Assembly (NCBI GenBank): GCA_016873495.1
Contig: VGXC01000021.1
Coordinates: forward strand, 1 to 61,049
Direction: 5' to 3'
Origin: Nitrospira sp.
GTDB taxonomy: Bacteria > Nitrospirota > Nitrospiria > Nitrospirales > Nitrospiraceae
Length of the DNA: 61,049 nt
This document shows positions 41,298 to 49,610 of the stretch, one piece after another. The notes below the pieces were generated by a model. The model saw only the letters and a list, made by a program, of their open reading frames with translations, ran no database searches and was not told the DNA's origin. The translations under genes were made by a program, and so were the position numbers. Position 1 is the stretch's first letter, and each line of letters begins with the position of its first letter.

Positions 41298-41404
41298 GGA
41301 CTTTTTCTGGACCATGAACATTTTGTGTTTTGTGCCCGGTTGCTTTAAGATGCAACCGTCTGACACTCCAGAACCGGGCCGGCGTGACGAAGATACTTCT
41401 GACG

Positions 41405-42766
41405 ATGCGAGTTAAAACCAGCTTTTCCTGCCAGGCGTGCGGACACCAGGCTCCCCGGTGGCTGGGGCGATGCCCCGATTGCGGTCGCTGGAACAGCCTG
41501 AAGGAGGAGCGGCTTCCTGCGACCGGTCCTGGTCGTTCGGGGAATCCCGGCGTGGCCGGTTCAAAGGCGACGCCCATCAACGAGATCGAGATCATCGGCG
41601 AAGATCGGCTGCAGACTGGAATCGGCGAGCTGGATCGTGTATTGGGGGGCGGCGTCATTCCAGGGTCGGTAATCCTCATCGGCGGCGACCCCGGCATCGG
41701 AAAGACTACCTTGCTGCTCCAAGCCCTGCCGAAACTGGCGATGGCCGGTGAAAAAGTCCTGTACGTGTCGGGGGAAGAGTCTCCGCGGCAGATCAAGATG
41801 AGGGCGCAGCGGCTGGCTGTCGAAGATCCGGCCCTCTTTATCCTGGCCGAAACGTCCCTCGAAACCATCTTCAAATCGATCCACGAGTTACAGCCGACGG
41901 TCGTGGTGGTGGACTCCATCCAGACGGTCTATACCGATCAGATCACCTCCGCGCCAGGCAGCATCAGTCAGGTGCAGGAGGTGGCGGGGCAGTTGATGGG
42001 GTTTGCCAAGCGGAGCGGCGTGCCGGTGTTCATCATCGGCCATGTGACCAAGGAAGGGGCGATTGCCGGCCCCCGGCTCCTGGAGCACATCGTGGATACG
42101 GTACTGTATTTCGAGGGCGATCGGGGCCATGCGTATCGAATCTTGCGCGCAGTGAAGAATCGATTCGGATCCACGAACGAGATCGGGGTCTTTACCATGA
42201 AGGACGCGGGGCTCGAAGAAGTCGGCAATCCTTCGGAACTGTTCCTGGCCGAGCGGCCCGAACGGAGCACCGGCTCGGTGGTCGTTTCCAGCCTTGAGGG
42301 GTCCCGGCCCATTTTGGTCGAGTTGCAGGCACTGGTGTCTTCAACGAGCTATGCCATGCCGAAGCGCATGGCGAACGGGGTGGAGCTGAATCGAGTCTCC
42401 CTGCTGCTGGCCGTAATGGAGAAACGGCTCGGGTTGCACTTTTCCGGACAGGATGTCTATGTGAACGTCGTGGGCGGTCTCCAAATCGAGGAGCCGGCGG
42501 TGGACGTGGGGATTGCGCTGGCCATCACATCCAGCCTCCGCGAGCGTCCCATCGATCACCGCACGGTTGTCTTGGGCGAGATGGGCCTCGGTGGAGAGGT
42601 GCGCGCCATCAGCCAGGCGGATCTCCGCTTGCGCGAGGCGGCCAAAATGGGGTTCCGACGCGGCCTGTTGCCGGAACGGAATCTGGCCAAGCTGGAGCCG
42701 GTCGACGGGATGGAACTCGTGGGAATCCGGGAGATCGGAGACGCATTGGATGCGGCGTTTGCCTGA
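41405..42766 (+). CDS. radA: DNA repair protein RadA
   Basis: RadA is a RecA-like hexameric helicase that extends recombination intermediates. The 453-residue protein has the N-terminal zinc finger (C9, C12, C23, C26), Walker A GGDPGIGKTT (about 93-102), the RadA motif KNRFGS, and a C-terminal Lon-like domain (VYVNVVGGLQIEEPAVDVGIALAI). I chose the ATG at 41405 (MRVKTSFSC), the family start. With recN and the SRAP protein it adds to the repair genes here. The lipoprotein gene follows within 6 bp. Confidence 0.95.
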   Translation: MRVKTSFSCQACGHQAPRWLGRCPDCGRWNSLKEERLPATGPGRSGNPGVAGSKATPINEIEIIGEDRLQTGIGELDRVLGGGVIPGSVILIGGDPGIGKTTLLLQALPKLAMAGEKVLYVSGEESPRQIKMRAQRLAVEDPALFILAETSLETIFKSIHELQPTVVVVDSIQTVYTDQITSAPGSISQVQEVAGQLMGFAKRSGVPVFIIGHVTKEGAIAGPRLLEHIVDTVLYFEGDRGHAYRILRAVKNRFGSTNEIGVFTMKDAGLEEVGNPSELFLAERPERSTGSVVVSSLEGSRPILVELQALVSSTSYAMPKRMANGVELNRVSLLLAVMEKRLGLHFSGQDVYVNVVGGLQIEEPAVDVGIALAITSSLRERPIDHRTVVLGEMGLGGEVRAISQADLRLREAAKMGFRRGLLPERNLAKLEPVDGMELVGIREIGDALDAAFA

Positions 42767-42772
42767 GCAGCA

Positions 42773-43675
42773 ATGCGCAAGGTCAAAGGCAAAATGCAAC
42801 AGTCAATTTTGGCACTTTTAATTTTTCAATTGGCATTGCTGTCCGGCTGCGCCCTGTGGTCCAAGCCGGAAGGGCCGACAGTCCCGGAGACGACGGCTTT
42901 GCAACTGACGCAGCTGCTAAAGGACCGGGAGGCGGCGATCCAAACGGTGAAGGGCCTCTTCAGAGCCCAAGTGAAGGGAGTCGGCAGCTTCTTAGTCCAG
43001 CGCATGGAAGGAGCCATGTATTACCGGCGGCCGAATACGCTCCGGATGCAAGGCTTCAATCAGATCGGCGGGCCCCTGTTCGACTTTGTCGTGGCGGAAG
43101 ACTTGTACCGGCTACGCCTGCTGGCTTCGGGGAAGACCTATACGGGACGATTGGGTGATCTTCAGGACCTGGGCGCTATCAGCAAGCCCATCCAGTTGAG
43201 CGTCTTGGCCATGAGCGGCGCCGTCGGGACTGCTTCCGTGGACGAGGGGTTCAGCGTGGTCCTGGTCGAGGATGGGGATCGGTATCGGTTGGATGTGATG
43301 GCGTCCTCAGACGGTCCCGCCGATCGCGCCAAAGCTCTGCGCCGTATCTGGTTTGATCGTCAGTCGCTTCAGGTGGTGCAGGAAGACCGTCTGAGCCAGT
43401 CCGGTCAATTGGAAGCGACGGTCCGGTTTGAGGATTTTCGAGCCGTCCAGTCGCCCTTGCCCGGCGAGGCCGGCCCTCTCCTGAAGCCCTTTAAGGTCAC
43501 GATCCAAGACGGACAAGGGGCTGGCGCCCTGCAACTTACGTTTCATGAGATCGTGCCGAATCCAATCCTGAAACCGGAAGACTTGGGTGTGGTCCGGAAA
43601 GAGGATAAAGGGATTCGCCGGCCCGAGCACCCGATGGCGCGAACGGTTTTCAACACAATGGAGACGAGGTCGTGA
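42773..43675 (+). CDS. Outer-membrane lipoprotein, LolB/DUF4292-like
   Basis: A 300-residue lipoprotein with lipobox LLSGC (Cys26). The mature part begins with a long helix (LLKDREAAIQTVKGLFRAQV) followed by beta strands (MEGAMYYRRPNTLRMQGFNQIG, LYRLRLLASGKTYTG), like the half-barrel of LolB/LppX/DUF4292 proteins that bind lipid. The C-terminus contains FHEIVPNPILKPEDL. It may carry lipoproteins or lipids across the periplasm; exact role is inference. Its stop overlaps the GTG of tsaB. Confidence 0.75.
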   Translation: MRKVKGKMQQSILALLIFQLALLSGCALWSKPEGPTVPETTALQLTQLLKDREAAIQTVKGLFRAQVKGVGSFLVQRMEGAMYYRRPNTLRMQGFNQIGGPLFDFVVAEDLYRLRLLASGKTYTGRLGDLQDLGAISKPIQLSVLAMSGAVGTASVDEGFSVVLVEDGDRYRLDVMASSDGPADRAKALRRIWFDRQSLQVVQEDRLSQSGQLEATVRFEDFRAVQSPLPGEAGPLLKPFKVTIQDGQGAGALQLTFHEIVPNPILKPEDLGVVRKEDKGIRRPEHPMARTVFNTMETRS

Positions 43676-44421
43676 AAGTTTTGGCCGTGGAAACGGCGAC
43701 GAGGCGCCAAAGCGTGGCGATCCTGGATGGGACAAAGGTATTGGCACGTTCGGATGAAGATGCCCAGGGGGCCCATGCGCGCCGGTTGGTGCCGACCATT
43801 GATCGGCTCTTGGCTCAAACCGGTGTGGCTCTGGCCGGTCTGGACGGATTGGCCGTTTCTATTGGGCCTGGATCGTTCACCGGCTTGCGAGTCGGCTTGG
43901 CTACGATGATGGGCTTCCGAACGGTGGCCGACCTTCCTTTGGCGACGGTTCCGACCCTGGAAGCCATGGCCTGGAATCATCGGGAGGTGGGGCGCATCGT
44001 CTGTCCGATCCTGCAGGCCAGAACAGGTGAGGTCTATTGGGCCTTGTATCGCTGGACGTCGGACACGGTGCTGATTCGTGTTGCGGAAGAACGAGCCGGG
44101 ACGATCCGGGCGTTGGGCGAGTCCATCACAGACTCGACCCTCGTGTTGGGTGAGGGTTGGGAGGGTAACAAGGATGAATTGCAGCTGGTGCTTGGAGAGC
44201 GGATGGTGAAGGTGGAGGCGGCGCCTCCGGAGGCGATGGCAGTTTCAGCCGTAAGTGTCGGCTTGGCCGGGCTGGAACGGCTGACGCGGGGCGAGCGGGC
44301 GGGCCAGGGGGTAGCCCCTTTGTACGTCCAGCGGGCCGAGGCGGAGGTGGCTTGGGAGCGGCGGGCGCCGGCGCTTGCCTCCGTCCAGGGCCGGGGCGAA
44401 GACAGTCATGGACGGTCATAA
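43672..44421 (+). CDS. tsaB: tRNA threonylcarbamoyladenosine synthesis protein TsaB
   Basis: TsaB is the scaffold partner of TsaD in making the t6A base of ANN-decoding tRNAs. The 249-residue ASKHA-fold protein begins KVLAVETATRRQSVAIL and has SIGPGSFTGLRVGLATMMGF, the TsaB hallmark. It starts with GTG overlapping the stop of the lipoprotein gene (GTGA), and rimI begins inside its 3' end, so the three are coupled. TsaD, TsaC and TsaE are not in the window. Confidence 0.94.
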   Translation: MKVLAVETATRRQSVAILDGTKVLARSDEDAQGAHARRLVPTIDRLLAQTGVALAGLDGLAVSIGPGSFTGLRVGLATMMGFRTVADLPLATVPTLEAMAWNHREVGRIVCPILQARTGEVYWALYRWTSDTVLIRVAEERAGTIRALGESITDSTLVLGEGWEGNKDELQLVLGERMVKVEAAPPEAMAVSAVSVGLAGLERLTRGERAGQGVAPLYVQRAEAEVAWERRAPALASVQGRGEDSHGRS

Positions 44422-44956
44422 GCGCAGCGTGGTTCACGATTACCAAGATCCTCTTGCCTCTCTGTTTCGGTTTGAGCCGGCGCAATTGGAGGACCTCGAT
44501 CGCCTCGTGGCGATCGAGCAGGGCTCGTTCACGGCTCCCTGGACCCGTAAGATGCTCGAGGCGGAGCTGCAGAATCCCTTCAGCCAGCTTCTCACCGTGC
44601 GACGGAAGTCGAAAGGACGGACGGGAGACATCGTCGGCTACCTGTGCTTTTGGATCGTGTTTGAAGAGTTGCATCTCATGAACTTGGCGGTGGAAGCGGG
44701 GAGCCGACGCCGAGGGATCGCCAAGGCCCTGGTACTCCAGGCCCTGTCCCTGGCCCGTGACCGAGGCGCTGAACGGGCGTTGCTCGAGGTGCGGGCCTCG
44801 AATCATGCGGCCCGGCGGTTGTATGAAGGGGTAGGTTTTCGGCAGGTGGCCCTGCGTGTCCGGTACTATTCGGATCCCATCGAAGATGCCGTTCTGATGC
44901 AGCGAGAGTCGGTGGGCGTTCTAACCCTGAGCCAGGAGGTGGAGCATGCTGACTGA
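44408..44956 (+). CDS. rimI: GNAT acetyltransferase RimI-like
   Basis: A 182-residue GNAT acetyltransferase, RimI type, which acetylates the N-terminus of ribosomal protein S18 in E. coli. Motifs: FTAPWTRKMLEAEL, LHLMNLAVEAGSRRRGIAKALV (acetyl-CoA loop RRRGIA), LLEVRASNHAARRLYEGVGF. The tsaB-rimI pairing is widespread. I chose the ATG at 44408, overlapping tsaB by 14 bp. The C-terminus is slightly longer than usual. Confidence 0.9.
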   Translation: MDGHKRSVVHDYQDPLASLFRFEPAQLEDLDRLVAIEQGSFTAPWTRKMLEAELQNPFSQLLTVRRKSKGRTGDIVGYLCFWIVFEELHLMNLAVEAGSRRRGIAKALVLQALSLARDRGAERALLEVRASNHAARRLYEGVGFRQVALRVRYYSDPIEDAVLMQRESVGVLTLSQEVEHAD

Positions 44957-45170
44957 CGCACGCGTCTCGGAGTTGTTGAGAGAGACCAGCACCGAATTCA
45001 AGGAACTCGAACTGACGCACCATCGGCTGGATGCGGAACTGGCGGAATTGCAAAAACGACACGTGTTGACTCCCCAGGAGGAGCTGGTCAAGAAACAGCT
45101 CCAAAAAGAGAAGCTGGCCAAGAAAGATAGGATGGCGGAATTGATTCGGCTCTATCGGGAGAACGGATAG
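44946..45170 (+). CDS. DUF465/YdcH-like small coiled-coil protein
   Basis: A 74-residue helical protein with the DUF465 pattern (TEFKELELTHHRLDAELAELQKR, LTPQEELVKKQLQKEKLAKKDRM). Such proteins are short antiparallel coiled coils of unknown role. It overlaps rimI by 11 bp and ends 41 bp before tatC. Confidence 0.8.
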   Translation: MLTDARVSELLRETSTEFKELELTHHRLDAELAELQKRHVLTPQEELVKKQLQKEKLAKKDRMAELIRLYRENG

Positions 45171-45211
45171 GGCGCCGCCTCCCGCTCACCGGCAATTCGC
45201 GGACCGACGAG

Positions 45212-46021
45212 ATGGAATTTCCAGGCATCAAGTCCATGGCTACCCTGCTCCCGCCCCTGGCCAACCACCTGGCCAGCATCAAGCGACGCCTGATCGTGAT
45301 TGCGGGAACGGTCCTTACATCCTTCATCCTGACCTTTGCCTATTCAGGGAATTTGATTCAATGGTTCAAGCGTCCTTTCTCGGACGAGCTGGTGTTTTAC
45401 AGCCCCACCGAAGCCCTTTTTGCGTCCGTGAAGGTGTCGATCCTGGCCGGTATCGTACTAAGCCTGCCGGTGATCCTCTATCAATGCTGGAAGTTCATCG
45501 AGCCGGCCTTGCTCCCAAGGGAACAACGTTGGGGCATTCCCCTCTTCTGCTTGGCGGCAGGATTGTTTGCGCTGGGGATGGTCTTCTGCAACCTGGTCAT
45601 CCTGCCGCTGGTCATCCAGTTCTTCGTCAGTTTCGGCATGGATCGAGCGCTGGTCCCTCAATTGGCCGTCGGCACTTACGTCGATTTCAACGTCAAGTTT
45701 CTCCTGATCTTCGGATTCGCGTTCGAGCTGCCCTTGGTGTTGACGCTGTTGTCGCGCATCGGCGTCGTGTCGCCGGCCTTGCTCAGCCACTACCGCAAGC
45801 ATGCCATTATGGCGGCCTTGATCCTGTCGGCAGTCGTCACGCCCGACGCCACGCTGTTCACGATGCTCCTGATGGCGGTGCCTCTCATGGTCCTGTACGA
45901 GATCGGCATCTTGGGGACCCGCCTCTTCGGCCGGCGCCTACCGCAAGGAGAGCCAGGGCAGGATCGGAACGGGCCTGTCCCGGTACTGCCGACGGGCACG
46001 GCCGGCCAGAGGATGAAATGA
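45212..46021 (+). CDS. tatC: Twin-arginine translocase subunit TatC
   Basis: TatC is the signal-receptor core of the Tat system that moves folded, often cofactor-bearing proteins across the inner membrane. The 269-residue protein has six predicted helices and the conserved LLPPLANHLASIKRRL start, FYSPTEALFASVKVS, LPVILYQCWKFIEPAL and FGFAFELPLVLTLL. A shorter start at 45236 (MATLLPPL) is possible. Molybdoenzymes are typical Tat cargo, which fits the Mo genes in the window. TatA/B are not here. Its stop overlaps the start of the propeller gene. Confidence 0.94.
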   Translation: MEFPGIKSMATLLPPLANHLASIKRRLIVIAGTVLTSFILTFAYSGNLIQWFKRPFSDELVFYSPTEALFASVKVSILAGIVLSLPVILYQCWKFIEPALLPREQRWGIPLFCLAAGLFALGMVFCNLVILPLVIQFFVSFGMDRALVPQLAVGTYVDFNVKFLLIFGFAFELPLVLTLLSRIGVVSPALLSHYRKHAIMAALILSAVVTPDATLFTMLLMAVPLMVLYEIGILGTRLFGRRLPQGEPGQDRNGPVPVLPTGTAGQRMK

Positions 46022-47097
46022 TGACCACGTTCAAAGCCGCCTGGGTCTTTGTGTCTTGCGCCTTGTTCATCGGGGCGGTCCAGCCGTGTGCGGCTCAACG
46101 GTCTCCGGGCCGCCACGAAGCGCCGTTGGAGCAGGTCCCGGTTAGCCCGGCCCCCAGTATTCAAGCGTTGGCGGTGGGCAAGGATCGGGCTCTGTATGCC
46201 GGCTCGTTCGGCCAGGGGGTGTTTCGCAGTCATGACCAGGGAAAGAGCTGGGTGTCCGTGAGCGAGGGCTTGAGCGATGGGTTTATCCTGTCGTTGGCCA
46301 TCGCCGAAAATGGAAGGATCTATGTCGGCACACTCAGAGGCGGCGTGTTCCGGAGCGACAACGAGGGCAAGAGTTGGGAGGCGGTAAACGAAGGGCTCAA
46401 GCGATTGGAGGTCAAGACCTTGCTGACCGATGGCCGCGCCCTCTATGCCGGGACCGGCGACGGCGTCTACCGCCTGGGAGAAGGGGACGCCCGCTGGTCC
46501 CGCGTGACCAAGGGGTTCGACGACCTGCTCATCCACACCTTGGTGCTGGGTGCGGATCGGACTCTCTTTGCCGGCACATCCGGGAAGGGGGTGCTTCGGT
46601 TAAAGTTCAACGGGGCGGAGTGGACTCGCCTTTCCAAGGGACTGAAGGACCATGAAGGCCTGGTCGAGAACTTCATCCGTGTGCTAGCGCTGGATCGTGA
46701 GCAAGCGCTGTATGCGGGCACCTTCGACGGAGGGGTGTTTCGGAGCGTCGATAGAGGGGAGACTTGGCTTCCGATCAGCCGATCCCTTCCGAATGACTCA
46801 ATCCGAGGCATCGTGGTGATCGAACATGGGCTGGTGGTTGCGACGGGACGGGGAATATTTAAGACGGTGAGCCAAGGGCAGAAGTGGCTGCCTCTGAACA
46901 AAGGACTGACGGAGCTGTCCGTTCAAGCCCTTGTCGCGCCTGGCGGCGGGGTGCTCTATGCGGGGACGAGTGCGGGGGTGTTTCGAAGCGACGACGATGG
47001 AGAGAGCTGGGCCGGAATCAGCGAGGGGCTGGGAGCGGCGCAGGAGTCGGCGGGAAAGTCGCCATGGGATCATTTGGGAAGGAGTGGAAAACCATGA
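46018..47097 (+). CDS. Exported seven-bladed beta-propeller (YCF48/BNR-like)
   Basis: A 359-residue protein with a signal peptide (1-27) and seven tandem repeats of about 42 residues, each with LYAGTxxGGVFRSxDxGxSW, at roughly 55-340. This is the pattern of Ycf48/BNR-type propellers. Seven units would close one ring. Ycf48 helps photosystem II assembly; homologues in non-phototrophs are assembly factors or binding scaffolds. It overlaps tatC (ATGA) and the cyclophilin gene (ATGA), so all three are coupled. Confidence 0.85.
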   Translation: MMTTFKAAWVFVSCALFIGAVQPCAAQRSPGRHEAPLEQVPVSPAPSIQALAVGKDRALYAGSFGQGVFRSHDQGKSWVSVSEGLSDGFILSLAIAENGRIYVGTLRGGVFRSDNEGKSWEAVNEGLKRLEVKTLLTDGRALYAGTGDGVYRLGEGDARWSRVTKGFDDLLIHTLVLGADRTLFAGTSGKGVLRLKFNGAEWTRLSKGLKDHEGLVENFIRVLALDREQALYAGTFDGGVFRSVDRGETWLPISRSLPNDSIRGIVVIEHGLVVATGRGIFKTVSQGQKWLPLNKGLTELSVQALVAPGGGVLYAGTSAGVFRSDDDGESWAGISEGLGAAQESAGKSPWDHLGRSGKP

Positions 47098-47606
47098 TAG
47101 AGCCGAGCGAGAAGACGCGCGCGACGATTACGGTAACGATGAAAGGGGAGCGGCTGGGCGAGATCGGGCTGAAGTTTTATCCGGACGTGGCGCCGGGCCA
47201 CGTGAAAAACTTTCTCACGTTGGCCCAGGAAAAGTTTTACGACAGGACAACGTTTCACCGAGTGATCCCGGGGTTCATGATCCAGGGCGGCGATCCCAAC
47301 AGCAAGCAGCCGGACCGCTCCATGCACGGAATGGGCGGGCCTGGCCACCGGGTGAAGGCGGAGTTTAACAGCAAACCGCACAAGCGGGGCGTGTTGTCCA
47401 TGGCCAGGTCGAACGATCCGGACAGCGCCGGCTCGCAGTTTTTTATTTGCGTGGCCGACGCCAATTTTTTGGATTGGCAGTATACGGCGTTCGGCGAGGT
47501 GGTAAGCGGAATGGACCTGGCGGATAAGATCGTCGCGGTGAAACGGGATGGTCGGGACAATCCGCTCGAGCGGGTCGAGATGACCGTGACCGTGTCGGAA
47601 GCCTAA
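47094..47606 (+). CDS. Peptidyl-prolyl isomerase (cyclophilin)
   Basis: A 170-residue cyclophilin that speeds proline isomerisation during folding. Active-site pieces are FHRVIPGFMIQGGDP, the SAGSQFFICVAD strand and FLDWQYTAFGEV. There is no signal peptide, so it is cytoplasmic. I chose the ATG at 47094, with AAGGAG before it, overlapping the propeller stop by 4 bp. The radical SAM gene follows after 30 bp. Confidence 0.93.
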   Translation: MIEPSEKTRATITVTMKGERLGEIGLKFYPDVAPGHVKNFLTLAQEKFYDRTTFHRVIPGFMIQGGDPNSKQPDRSMHGMGGPGHRVKAEFNSKPHKRGVLSMARSNDPDSAGSQFFICVADANFLDWQYTAFGEVVSGMDLADKIVAVKRDGRDNPLERVEMTVTVSEA

Positions 47607-47636
47607 ACCGACCTCGGTGGCGGTGGGGAGAAGGCT

Positions 47637-49496
47637 GTGAGCGACGAAATCAAAGTCGCGCTTGTGAATATGCCGTTCGGCTATTCCAAGTACCCGTCCA
47701 TCCAATTGGGGACGCTGTCGGCCTTGCTGAAGTCTCAGGGAATCGGCGTCGCCAGCCACTACCTAAACCTCCGTTTCGCCCACAAGATCGGCGTGCCGCT
47801 GTATGAGCTGCTGTGTGAGAAACGCGCGCTGCTGGGAGAATGGCTCTTTTCTCACTTGCTGTTCCGCGAGAACCCCAAGCATGCCGACTATCCCCGCACC
47901 TTCAAACCCGTCTTCGAAGAGCTGGCTCGTGAAAGCGGGCACCCCATCTCGTATTTTGAAGAGCTGGCCGCCAGAGGAGCTCCGCAGTTTCTCACCTGGG
48001 CTATGACGGCGATCGATTGGGGGCAATATCGGGTCGTCGGGTTTACCTCCACGTTCGACCAGAACGTGGCCAGCCTCTCATTGGCCAAGCTTATCAAGGA
48101 TCTCTACCCGAGCGTGAGGATCGTGTTCGGGGGAGCCAATTTCGATGGAGACATGGGGCTCGAGCATCTCCGTGCCTTTTCCTGGATCGATTACGTGGTG
48201 GTGGGGGAGGGGGAGGAGGTGTTTCCTTCCTTGGTGAAGCAGATTCTTGATGGGAACGAGACGGTAGTTCCGAACGGGGTAGCCTATCGCAGGGAGGGGC
48301 GGATTTATTTTGAGCCGAATCCGAAACTCTTTTCCGAATTTCAGCGGACGGGTCCTCCCGATTACGACGATTATTTTCGGCAGGTGGCCGAAATCGGCGG
48401 GGAGCCATCGAGAGGCCTGGACCGCATCCTGCTCTACGAAGGGTCCCGGGGTTGTTGGTGGGGTGAGAAGCATCATTGCACCTTCTGCGGCTTGAACGCC
48501 CAGAGCATGAAATTCAGGGCCAAAACTCCTGAGCAAGTGGCGCGGGAGCTGGACTACCTATCCAGCCGCTACGATTCCACCCGGTTTCGGTTGGTGGACA
48601 ACATCATCGACATGAAATATGTGGATGAGTTGTTTGGCAAGTTTGCGGCGGACCACTTGGATCTAGATGTCTTTATCGAAACCAAGAGTAATTTGCACAG
48701 GAAGCAGATCCGGACCCTGGCTCAGGGCGGGGTGAAATGCATGCAACCGGGTATCGAGAGTTTGAGCCAGGCTCAGCTCCGGGAGATGGACAAGGGCGTG
48801 AGCCCCATGCAAAACGTCCAGTGCTTGAAGTGGAGCTTGTACTACCATGTCGATATCTCCTGGAATATTCTGTTGGGCTTTCCTCAAGAGACGGATGAGG
48901 ACTACCGGAAGCAGATCGAGCTGATTCCCGCTCTGTTGCATCTGCAGCCGCCCCAGGGGGTTGGGAAGTTTTGGCTCGAGCGGTTCAGTCCCTATTTCAC
49001 CAGGCCGGAACAGTACGGCATCCGCATTACGGGACCAGGATTAGCCTACCACTATGTGTATGATCCCAAAGTGGTGGATTTGCGAAAAATCGCCTACGAC
49101 TTCGAATACGAGATCGACCACAAAGTGACTCCCGGACTCTATGAAGAGCTGACACAACTGGTCCGGGATTGGCAGCAGCGGCATGCGTCGTCGGATAAGC
49201 CCTTTCTCTACTATGCCAAGTCCTTGAGCTATGTGACGGTCTATGATGGCCGCCCGAGCGATGCGCCCTCGCGAACCCGCTATGATTGGCCGGCATCCTC
49301 TATCATCGAACTGTGCAACGAAGCTCCCAAGTCTCTGGAGCAGATCCAGGCCGCCATGGAAGAGGTGGGACGGGGGCCAGTGGCTGATCTGCACTCGTTG
49401 CAAGAAGCGTTGACTATCCTGGTCGCCAGGCGCATTCTCTACGGCGAACGCGGCAAGTACTTTACCCTCGCCCTTCCCGTCAACTCGACATTCTAG
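47637..49496 (+). CDS. B12-binding radical SAM enzyme, RiPP-maturation type
   Basis: A 619-residue cytoplasmic enzyme. Residues about 5-205 form a B12-binding-like domain (VALVNMPFGYSKYPSIQLGTL, FGGANFDGDMG, YVVVGEGEEVFPSLV). The radical SAM core has EGSRGCWWGEKHHCTFCGLN with C273, C281 and C284 for the 4Fe-4S cluster, the signature of RiPP maturation radical SAM protein 1. Residues 560-615 look like a winged-helix C-terminal domain. In known systems these enzymes C-methylate or otherwise modify a ribosomal peptide whose gene is adjacent; I see no short precursor gene next to this one. It starts with GTG, with GGGGAGAAGG before it, 30 bp after the cyclophilin. Confidence 0.87.
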   Translation: MSDEIKVALVNMPFGYSKYPSIQLGTLSALLKSQGIGVASHYLNLRFAHKIGVPLYELLCEKRALLGEWLFSHLLFRENPKHADYPRTFKPVFEELARESGHPISYFEELAARGAPQFLTWAMTAIDWGQYRVVGFTSTFDQNVASLSLAKLIKDLYPSVRIVFGGANFDGDMGLEHLRAFSWIDYVVVGEGEEVFPSLVKQILDGNETVVPNGVAYRREGRIYFEPNPKLFSEFQRTGPPDYDDYFRQVAEIGGEPSRGLDRILLYEGSRGCWWGEKHHCTFCGLNAQSMKFRAKTPEQVARELDYLSSRYDSTRFRLVDNIIDMKYVDELFGKFAADHLDLDVFIETKSNLHRKQIRTLAQGGVKCMQPGIESLSQAQLREMDKGVSPMQNVQCLKWSLYYHVDISWNILLGFPQETDEDYRKQIELIPALLHLQPPQGVGKFWLERFSPYFTRPEQYGIRITGPGLAYHYVYDPKVVDLRKIAYDFEYEIDHKVTPGLYEELTQLVRDWQQRHASSDKPFLYYAKSLSYVTVYDGRPSDAPSRTRYDWPASSIIELCNEAPKSLEQIQAAMEEVGRGPVADLHSLQEALTILVARRILYGERGKYFTLALPVNSTF

Positions 49497-49561
49497 CCTC
49501 GGCAATTCGTAGGCTTTTAGGCCTTCTTGTAGGGCCTAGGAGTCTGTGCGATCGTGCTTGC

Positions 49562-49602
49562 TGTCATGATAGTTGACATATTGACATGTGATCTGATATG
49601 TC
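49562..49602. promoter_or_regulatory. Probable operator/promoter of the mod-locus regulator
   Basis: A perfect 7-bp inverted repeat GACATAT (49575-49581) / ATATGTC (49596-49602) lies just before the regulator ATG at 49611. Two TTGACA boxes (49573-49578 and 49581-49586) overlap it. TGTCATGATA at 49562-49571 recurs at 51663-51672, before the lipoprotein gene. AT-rich compared with its surroundings. Likely autoregulatory site; untested. Confidence 0.5.
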
Positions 49603-49610
49603 GGTGCCCT

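Noticed and set aside
45361-46017. Upstream extension of the propeller frame through tatC
   Set aside because: It is an alternative frame of tatC; the real start is the ATG at 46018 followed by a signal peptide.
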